This document shows, piece after piece, positions 36,179-41,847 of a stretch of 41,847 nucleotides of DNA. Origin of the DNA: Nitrospirota bacterium. Lineage in GTDB: Bacteria; Nitrospirota; 9FT-COMBO-42-15; HDB-SIOI813. The stretch covers positions 1 through 41,847 of the forward strand of contig JACRHF010000025.1 in assembly GCA_016217665.1 (NCBI GenBank), written 5' to 3'. Each line of letters starts with the position of its first letter. Within the stretch, counting starts at the first letter, position 1. The position numbers and the translations under genes are program-made. Below the pieces are notes generated by a model. The model ran no database searches, was not told where the DNA came from, and was given only the letters and a program-made list of their open reading frames with translations.

Positions 36179-37649
36179 TCTCTGGTCTTCTCTTCCGCCA
36201 CTCCGTCGTTTGTTCATAGGCATAGGCGACCTGCAGGATCCTCTCCTCATCAAAATGCCTGCCAAGGATCTGCAGTCCTACCGGAAGCCCATCCCCTGTA
36301 AACCCGCAGGGGATCGAGATCCCGGGAATCCCTGCAAGATTGACTGAGATCGTGAATATATCCGACAGATACATCTGCAGCGGGTCTGCCGTCTTCTCGC
36401 CGACCCGGAATGCCGGTGTCGGGGACGTCGGCGTCAAGATCGCATCCACCTCCTGAAAGGCCCTCTCAAAGTCCCCCTTGATCAGGGTCCTCACCTGCTG
36501 CGCTTTTTTATAGTAGGCATCATAATATCCCGCACTTAGCACATAGGTCCCGAGCATGATCCTGCGCTTGACCTCAGGGCCAAACCCTTCATCCCTGGTT
36601 TTCATATACATCCCGATGAGGTCATCCGCATCCTTTGTCCTGTACCCGTATTTTATACCGTCATATCTGGCCAGGTTAGAGCTGGCCTCTGCCGTGGCAA
36701 TGATATAATAGGTGGCAATCGCATATTCTGTATGCGGCAGGGATATCTCCACGGTCTTGGCCCCCAGACCTTCAAGCACCCGGACGGCCTCTTTAACACA
36801 TCCCTCGACAGAGGGGTCAATCCCGCTTATAAAATACTCCCTTGGAATGCCAAGCCGCAGTCCCTTGATCTCACGCCCTAATACCTTCGTATAGTCCGGT
36901 ACCGGGAGTCCCACCGAGGTGGAGTCTTTCGGGTCATGCCCGCTGATGGCCTTCAGCAGGATCGCGCAATCAGTGACATCTTTTGTAATCGGGCCGATCT
37001 GGTCCAGAGAGGATGCAAAGGCGATTAAACCATAACGGGAGACACGGCCATAGGTGGGCTTTAACCCGACCACCCCGCACAGGGCCGCCGGCTGCCGGAT
37101 GGATCCTCCTGTATCCGAGCCCAGCGCTGCGATACACTCATCTGCAGCCACCGCCGCTGTAGAACCCCCGCTCGACCCCCCTGGCACCCTGTCCGTATCC
37201 CAGGGATTCCTCGTCACCTGATAAGAGGAGTTCTCGGTAGATGACCCCATTGCAAACTCATCCATATTGGTCATCCCGGGGTGGACGTATCCCGCACTCT
37301 CTAATCTGTCTATGACGGTGGCGTTGTAGGGAGAGGTGAAGTTATGAAGGATATGAGAGGCACAGGTCGTGCGCACCCCTTTCGTACATATCAGATCTTT
37401 GATGGCAATGGGTATCCCCGTGATGGGGGAGACATCACTACGGCTGTCCCGGATAATCTGATCTGCCCTGTCTGCCTGGGCAAAGGCCTTCTCCCCGGTA
37501 AGGCATAAGTAGGCACGGACACGGGTATCGACTTCATTGATCCTTTCAAAAACAGACCCGGTTATCTCCCGTGAAGTGATCTCCCTCTTTTTAAAAAGTC
37601 CATGGAGCTCGTGAATTGTCTTTCGATAGAGTTCCAGTTCTTCCTCCAA
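36162..37649 (-). CDS. gatA: Aspartyl/glutamyl-tRNA amidotransferase subunit A
   Basis: A 495-residue amidase-signature enzyme, the glutaminase part of GatCAB. The Ser-cisSer-Lys triad lies in [10 protein letters not shown] (Lys), [10 protein letters not shown] (cis-Ser) and [12 protein letters not shown] (nucleophile Ser). The annotated start is TTG 37649, next to a palindromic repeat. A CTG at 37637 has GGAGGA four bases before it and would give the common MELYxxTIHEL N terminus, so the start is uncertain. The stop lies in a tandem repeat. Confidence 0.95.
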   Translation of the reverse strand: MEEELELYRKTIHELHGLFKKREITSREITGSVFERINEVDTRVRAYLCLTGEKAFAQADRADQIIRDSRSDVSPITGIPIAIKDLICTKGVRTTCASHILHNFTSPYNATVIDRLESAGYVHPGMTNMDEFAMGSSTENSSYQVTRNPWDTDRVPGGSSGGSTAAVAADECIAALGSDTGGSIRQPAALCGVVGLKPTYGRVSRYGLIAFASSLDQIGPITKDVTDCAILLKAISGHDPKDSTSVGLPVPDYTKVLGREIKGLRLGIPREYFISGIDPSVEGCVKEAVRVLEGLGAKTVEISLPHTEYAIATYYIIATAEASSNLARYDGIKYGYRTKDADDLIGMYMKTRDEGFGPEVKRRIMLGTYVLSAGYYDAYYKKAQQVRTLIKGDFERAFQEVDAILTPTSPTPAFRVGEKTADPLQMYLSDIFTISVNLAGIPGISIPCGFTGDGLPVGLQILGRHFDEERILQVAYAYEQTTEWRKRRPEIEVRN

Positions 37650-37650
37650 A

Positions 37651-37699
37651 AATCCCCCCTATCCCCCCTTTAACAAAGGGGGGAAGTAGAGGGGGATTA
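37651..37699. repeat. C6/G6-type palindromic repeat between panD and gatA
   Basis: AATCCCCCCTATCCCCCC and TTTAACAAAGGGGGG form a hairpin like that at 26204-26242, followed by a second G-run. One end abuts the gatA start, and the other supplies the TAA stop of panD. Confidence 0.75.
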
Positions 37700-38056
37700 G
37701 CTATTAACCTTCGCTATCCTGTTCTTGTCATCCACAATAATGATCCTGGGCTTAAAGGTCTTCAACTCCTCTTCATTGTAATATTCATAACAGAAGATCA
37801 CGATCTTATCCCCTGTCACGCCCTTTCTCGCCGTGGGGCCATTGAGACAGACCTGTCCGCTCCCCTTCGGTCCGGGGATCACATAGGTCTCAAAACGCTC
37901 CCCGTTATTCATATTCGATATCATGACCTGCTCATACGGGAGTATGCCGGCGGCCTCGATCAGCTCCTGATCAATGGTGATACTCCCCTCGTAAGACAGA
38001 TTGGCATCGGTCACCGTCGCCCTGTGAATCTTCGATCTCAGCATCTCCCGCAACAC
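37697..38056 (-). CDS. panD: Aspartate 1-decarboxylase
   Basis: A 119-residue pro-enzyme that makes beta-alanine for pantothenate and CoA. It self-cleaves at G24-S25 ([11 protein letters not shown]) to form the pyruvoyl group. The GTG start at 38056 follows GGAGGAG and gives the same spacing to the cleavage site as the E. coli enzyme. The open frame extends upstream to 38155 but that part is repeat-derived. It sits unusually between gatC and gatA on one strand. Confidence 0.95.
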   Translation of the reverse strand: MLREMLRSKIHRATVTDANLSYEGSITIDQELIEAAGILPYEQVMISNMNNGERFETYVIPGPKGSGQVCLNGPTARKGVTGDKIVIFCYEYYNEEELKTFKPRIIIVDDKNRIAKVNS

Positions 38057-38128
38057 GTTTTCTCCTCCATGATTATCTCTCGCTGCTAAAGCCAGCCTTG
38101 AAGTCCAGCGCTTCCGCCTCGTCCCACG

Positions 38129-38301
38129 TTGGCGCTCAAAAATGCCCACACCCACTTCGTGGGTACCCGAAGGAAGGACGAGGATTTGAGTCGAGGCGTA
38201 CTTATTATAGTACGTTGAGGCTCAAATCCGATGTCCTGACGCCGCACGACCCGTTGCAATTGCCTTCGGCGCAACGGGTGCCCCGCGTTTTTCAGCGCCA
38301 A
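38129..38301. repeat. Multi-hairpin structured element between gatC and panD
   Basis: Outer arms 38129-38145 (TTGGCGCTCAAAAATGC) and 38285-38301 pair at 15 of 17 positions. They enclose three hairpins: CCCAC/GTGGG; GGATTTGAG/CTCAAATCC with an inner GTACT/AGTAC stem; and CCGTTGC/GCAACGG. The layout is that of a branched RNA or a composite palindromic repeat. It starts next to the gatC stop and fills most of the gap to panD, so it would be in the panD leader of a shared mRNA. Confidence 0.7.
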
Positions 38302-38589
38302 CTACTCGATCACCCGGGGTACCCTAAAGAACTCCTCCGTCCTGTCAGGGGCATTCACCAGGGCCTTCCCCCTGTCAATAGACCCGCACACCTCATCTTC
38401 CCTCAGAACATTCCTGACAGGCAGGACATGGGATGTCGGTTCTACATCCCTCGTGTCCAGTTCATTCAGCTTCTCTACATAGGTCAGGATATCACTCAGT
38501 TGGCGTGTCAATCGCTCAACCTCTTCCTCCCTGAGCGCCAGCCGCGCCAGCTTTGCCACATGCTCTACCTCTTTCCTCGTGATCTTCAT
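38302..38589 (-). CDS. gatC: Aspartyl/glutamyl-tRNA amidotransferase subunit C
   Basis: A 95-residue helper subunit that joins GatA and GatB. The pattern ITRKEVEHVAKLARLALREEE, LSDILTYVEKLNELDT and VEPTSHVLP is typical of GatC. The ATG overlaps the pcrA/uvrD stop, so it is coupled to the helicase gene upstream. panD and the structured element separate it from gatA. Confidence 0.96.
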   Translation of the reverse strand: MKITRKEVEHVAKLARLALREEEVERLTRQLSDILTYVEKLNELDTRDVEPTSHVLPVRNVLREDEVCGSIDRGKALVNAPDRTEEFFRVPRVIE

Positions 38590-40757
38590 AACACCTCAAG
38601 ATTGGCAAACCTGACAGCCAGCGTCTTCGGCCCGATGGAATAAAATCTCACCACCACCTTCTCCTGCTCCCCTCTCCCCTCAGAGCTTTGAATAACACCC
38701 TCACCCCACTGCGAATGACGCACACGGTCTCCTTTTTTAAGCGGCCTCTCATCATCGCATGGCATCTGACTATGGACATTATTATATATGTCATTATACA
38801 TGTCCGGCTCTCCAATTTCTACCCTGATTTTTGAGTCCTCTTTTATCTCCCTGAAGAACCTCGATTCCCTTCTGGACTGCGACTGGCCGAAGAGGTTTCT
38901 TGAGACCGCACTGGTCAGATAGAGCTTCTCCCGCGCCCTGGTAATCCCCACATAGCATAACCTGCGCTCCTCTTCCACCTCTTCCTCACTCTCAAAGGCC
39001 CTGACATGCGGAAGGATCCCCTCTTCAAGCCCTGTAATAAAGACAACGGGAAACTCAAGCCCCTTGGCGCTGTGGAGTGTCATCAGCGAGACCATCTTTG
39101 CAGCATTGGCCTTACGGGCCGGGGTCTGTGAGTTGATGTGCGAAATATCCTCATCACTCAGGAGACTCACCTCATCCATAAACCCCTCAATCCCCATCTC
39201 AGGCATCCTCTCCTCATACCTCTTTGCGGCACCCATCAGCTCCATCACATTCTCAATGCGTTCCTCTCCCTCCTCATCTTTCTTTAATGCCTCCACATAT
39301 CCTGTCACCTCAAATATCCTTTTGACAAACTCTGAAGGGGGGAGCTCTCTCACCAGGATCCTGAGCTTTTCAATCAGGGAGACAAACCCTTCAAGCTTAG
39401 GGTTCCCCGGCGACATATTCACCGCCCCCTGGTACAAAGAAGATCCGCGGGTCTTTGAAAACTCCTCTAAGGCCTTTAACGTGACGGCCCCGATCCCCCG
39501 GTGCGGGACATTGATGATCCTCCTGAGACCCACGTTGTCCTCCGGCATTAAAGAGATCCTGATATAGGCCAGGATATCTTTGACCTCTTTCCTTTCATAA
39601 AACCGGATCCCTCCAATAATCGTATAGGGTAGGGCGGCCTCCCGCAATGCCTCTTCTATAGCCCTGGATTGCGCATTGGTCCTATAAAGAATGGCAAACT
39701 GGCCAGGGTCTCTTCCGCTTTTCATCATAGACCTGATGCAGTTCAGCACATAAGCCGCCTCTCCCCTCTCATCGCTGACCCTGTGATAGACGACAGGTTC
39801 CCCGGCAGGATTTTCCGTCCAGAGCTTCTTTTGTTTTCGTCCGATATTTTTCTCGATCAATCGGCCGGCCGCGTTGAGGATAGAGCCTGTGGAACGATAG
39901 TTCTGCTCCAGCCTGATGACCATGGCATCCGGATAATCCGATTCAAATCCTAAAATGTTTTGCAGCTCCGCACCCCTGAAGCGATAGATGCTCTGGTCAT
40001 CATCCCCCACGACACAGAGGTTTCTGTGCCTGTCTGACAGGAGCCTGATTAATTTGTATTGCGACGGGTTTGTATCCTGATACTCATCCACCAGGAGATA
40101 TTTAAACCTCTCCTGGTATCTGCCCAGGACCTCTGAATCCTTTTCAAAAAGCTCTATGCACCTCATGATCAGGTCATCAAAGTCCATGGCATGGTTGCGG
40201 GCCAGTTTATCCTGGTACAGCCTGTAGACCTTTAATACCTTATCCTCCATCCCAAACCCCTGCGCCCCCTGTGAAAACTCCGCAGGGGTTGTCAATCTCC
40301 CCTTCAGAAAGGAGATCCGTCTTGCAATAGCGCTTGCCGGATAGAGGTCGTCGCTGATATTGAGCTCTTTGGTACACTCCTTGACCAGTCCTAATTGATC
40401 CGCTTTATCGTATACAGAAAAGTCCTTACGGTATCCGATGACCTGGCTGTGCCTCCTCAAAAACCGGAGACAGATCGAGTGGAATGTGCCGGTCCAGAGT
40501 CCTTCCATATTCCGCATGCCGCATCCCGCATCCCGCAATTTAAATATCCTTGCCTTCATCTCTTCAGAGGCCTTATTGGTAAATGTCACGGCAAGGATAT
40601 GACCCGGGGAGACTCCCCGGTGATAGACTAAACAGGCAATACGGTGGGTAATGACCCGTGTCTTTCCGCTTCCCGCACCGGCAAGAATAAGGAGAGGGCC
40701 TTCGGCATATTCAACCGCCTGACGCTGTAATGGATTAAGGGCGCTTAGGAGATCCAT
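38586..40757 (-). CDS. pcrA: UvrD/PcrA-family ATP-dependent DNA helicase
   Basis: A 723-residue superfamily 1 helicase. Motifs in order: Q-motif region LNPLQRQAVEY, Walker A GAGSGKTRVITHR, Walker B/DExx LLVDEYQDTNPSQY, motif III VVGDDDQSIYRFRGA, motif IV RLEQNYRS, motif V TLHSAKGLEFPVVF and motif VI YVGITRAREKLYL. The C-terminal 60 residues (GDRVRHSQWGEGVIQS) form the small Tudor-like domain found in PcrA that binds RNA polymerase. The gene starts nine bases after glmS. Confidence 0.96.
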   Translation of the reverse strand: MDLLSALNPLQRQAVEYAEGPLLILAGAGSGKTRVITHRIACLVYHRGVSPGHILAVTFTNKASEEMKARIFKLRDAGCGMRNMEGLWTGTFHSICLRFLRRHSQVIGYRKDFSVYDKADQLGLVKECTKELNISDDLYPASAIARRISFLKGRLTTPAEFSQGAQGFGMEDKVLKVYRLYQDKLARNHAMDFDDLIMRCIELFEKDSEVLGRYQERFKYLLVDEYQDTNPSQYKLIRLLSDRHRNLCVVGDDDQSIYRFRGAELQNILGFESDYPDAMVIRLEQNYRSTGSILNAAGRLIEKNIGRKQKKLWTENPAGEPVVYHRVSDERGEAAYVLNCIRSMMKSGRDPGQFAILYRTNAQSRAIEEALREAALPYTIIGGIRFYERKEVKDILAYIRISLMPEDNVGLRRIINVPHRGIGAVTLKALEEFSKTRGSSLYQGAVNMSPGNPKLEGFVSLIEKLRILVRELPPSEFVKRIFEVTGYVEALKKDEEGEERIENVMELMGAAKRYEERMPEMGIEGFMDEVSLLSDEDISHINSQTPARKANAAKMVSLMTLHSAKGLEFPVVFITGLEEGILPHVRAFESEEEVEEERRLCYVGITRAREKLYLTSAVSRNLFGQSQSRRESRFFREIKEDSKIRVEIGEPDMYNDIYNNVHSQMPCDDERPLKKGDRVRHSQWGEGVIQSSEGRGEQEKVVVRFYSIGPKTLAVRFANLEVL

Positions 40758-40766
40758 TTCCCCACA

Positions 40767-41847
40767 TTATTCCACAGTAACACTCTTGGCCAGATTCCTG
40801 GGCTGATCCACATCGCACCCCCGCAGTACCGCAACATGGTATGCCAGCAACTGCAGAGGTATCGCTAACAACACAGGGGTTAAGAGGGGGGCAAACTCCG
40901 GCAGATAGAAGACATGGTCTGCCCTCCCTGCAATGTCCTGATCCCCTTCATTGGCGATAGCGATGATCCTGCCGCTCCGCGCCTTGACTTCCATAATATT
41001 GCTCAGTACTTTATCATAGACGCAATTCTTCGTAATCAGGGCGACGGTGGGCATTTGGTCATCTATAAGGGCGATGGGCCCATGCTTCATCTCTCCTGCA
41101 GGATATCCCTCGGCATGGATATAGGAGATCTCCTTGAGCTTCAGGGCGCCCTCCAAGGCTATGGGATAGTTTGGCCCCCGGCCCAGAAACAGAAAATCGC
41201 GGTATTGAAAATATTCCCGTGCGACCTCTTCGATCTTCTCCCCCTTCTCCAATACCTTCTCCACCAAGTGCGGGAGCTGTGACAGGACCTCGAGAAGTCC
41301 CTTTCCTTCTCCCTGGGAGAGCGTTCCCCTGACCCTGCCCAGATAAATGGCCAGAAGATAGAGCGCTACAAGCTGCGAGGTGAACGTCTTTGTGGCGGCC
41401 ACTCCAATCTCAGGTCCGGCATGCGTATAGACAATCCCGTCTGACTCCCGCGCCGCTGTACTGCCGACGACATTGCATATCGAGAAGACCTTCCCCTTTT
41501 TCTTCCGCGCCTCCCGCATGGCAGCAAGCGTGTCCGCCGTCTCCCCTGACTGTGTCATGGCAATCAGCAGACTCTTTTTATCAATCAACGGATCCCTGTA
41601 TCTGAATTCCGAGGCCACATCCACCTCAACAGGGATCCTTGCGATCTCCTCGATCATAAATTTCCCCACCAGGGCCGCATGCCATGATGTCCCGCAGGCC
41701 ACAATGAAGATATTCCTGAGCCCCTGGATATCCTCCACGGACAGACCGATCTCATCCAGATAGACATTTCCCGTATCATAGGAGAGCCTCCCCCGGAGTG
41801 TATCCATAATGGCCCTCGGCTGTTCATAGATCTCTTTGAGCATGAAG
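40767..41847 (-). CDS. glmS: Glucosamine-6-phosphate synthase, isomerase part (5' end outside window)
   Basis: The C-terminal 360 or so residues of GlmS, which makes glucosamine-6-phosphate from fructose-6-phosphate and glutamine. Visible are the two SIS domains ([71 protein letters not shown]) and the invariant C terminus [13 protein letters not shown]. The frame stays open past the right edge of the window, where the glutaminase domain must lie. No glmS ribozyme can be assessed because the 5' end is not included. Confidence 0.96.
   Translation of the reverse strand, partial: FMLKEIYEQPRAIMDTLRGRLSYDTGNVYLDEIGLSVEDIQGLRNIFIVACGTSWHAALVGKFMIEEIARIPVEVDVASEFRYRDPLIDKKSLLIAMTQSGETADTLAAMREARKKKGKVFSICNVVGSTAARESDGIVYTHAGPEIGVAATKTFTSQLVALYLLAIYLGRVRGTLSQGEGKGLLEVLSQLPHLVEKVLEKGEKIEEVAREYFQYRDFLFLGRGPNYPIALEGALKLKEISYIHAEGYPAGEMKHGPIALIDDQMPTVALITKNCVYDKVLSNIMEVKARSGRIIAIANEGDQDIAGRADHVFYLPEFAPLLTPVLLAIPLQLLAYHVAVLRGCDVDQPRNLAKSVTVE

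Noticed and set aside
38057-38155. N-terminal extension of panD (33 extra codons)
   Set aside because: It reads through repeat sequence; the GTG at 38056 has the ribosome site and places G24-S25 exactly as in the known enzyme.

Overview
The window is bacterial. It carries a compact nitrogen-fixation (nif) island of about 16.4 kb (roughly 4.76-21.27 kb) set into a chromosomal backbone of housekeeping genes. The island is visibly richer in G+C than most of its surroundings. The backbone has mixed traits: an archaeal-type S-adenosylmethionine synthetase, a GH57 glycosidase, a gatC-panD-gatA-gatB order, an Rrf2-iscS-iscU-iscA-fdx-iscX operon without hscA/hscB, several families of palindromic repeats, and a histidine kinase with a Cys-cluster PAS domain. 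Together these suggest an anaerobic or microaerophilic Nitrospirota-like or deltaproteobacterial-grade organism. The lineage is an inference; there is no rRNA in the window to settle it.

Layout. 0-3.2 kb (minus strand): a partial exported thioredoxin-fold protein behind a Fur-like palindrome, then a histidine kinase and a sigma-54 response regulator broken by one frameshift. 3.3-4.35 kb: a secreted protein with two similar halves. 4.4-5.2 kb: remnants, the left copy of a 61-bp direct repeat, an unrecognised short gene, a TGT-N10-ACA NifA-type site and a -24/-12 promoter. 5.26-21.03 kb (plus strand): winged-helix-like protein, DUF2292, an intrinsic terminator-like hairpin, then nifH, nifD, nifK, nifE, nifN, nifX, DUF269, nifB, nifZ, nifW, nifT, fdxB, nifI1, nifI2, CCE_0567-type protein, an NFU-like protein without its CxxC, an MBL-fold hydrolase, nifV, hesA and a TauE/SafE permease, mostly with overlapping or touching reading frames. 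21.04-21.8 kb: the right copy of the direct repeat and broken MNT/HEPN toxin-antitoxin genes. 21.65-24.8 kb (minus): the ISC operon with a clear sigma-70 promoter and an Rrf2/IscR-type operator. 24.8-28.6 kb (plus): a long nested hairpin element, an APH-type kinase, an APS-kinase-like protein, archaeal-type MAT and a DksA/TraR zinc-finger protein. 28.6-30.6 kb (minus): three unrecognised genes, one with a PD-(D/E)XK-like signature. 30.6-41.85 kb (minus): GH57 hydrolase, ftsB-like gene, eno, gatB, gatA, panD, gatC, pcrA/uvrD and the C-terminal part of glmS.

How it fits together. NifH and NifDK form nitrogenase. NifB, NifEN, NifX and NifV make FeMo-cofactor; NifZ, NifW and NifT assist maturation; FdxB carries electrons; NifI1/NifI2 are the PII-type proteins that switch nitrogenase off in response to fixed nitrogen. 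The island has no nifU or nifS, so Fe-S supply may come from the neighbouring ISC operon. No nifA is present in the window although the promoter architecture calls for one. The most notable observations are the near-identical direct repeats bounding the nif island, the kinase/CysC-like/archaeal-MAT trio, the unrecognised three-gene cassette, and several long structured palindromic elements.
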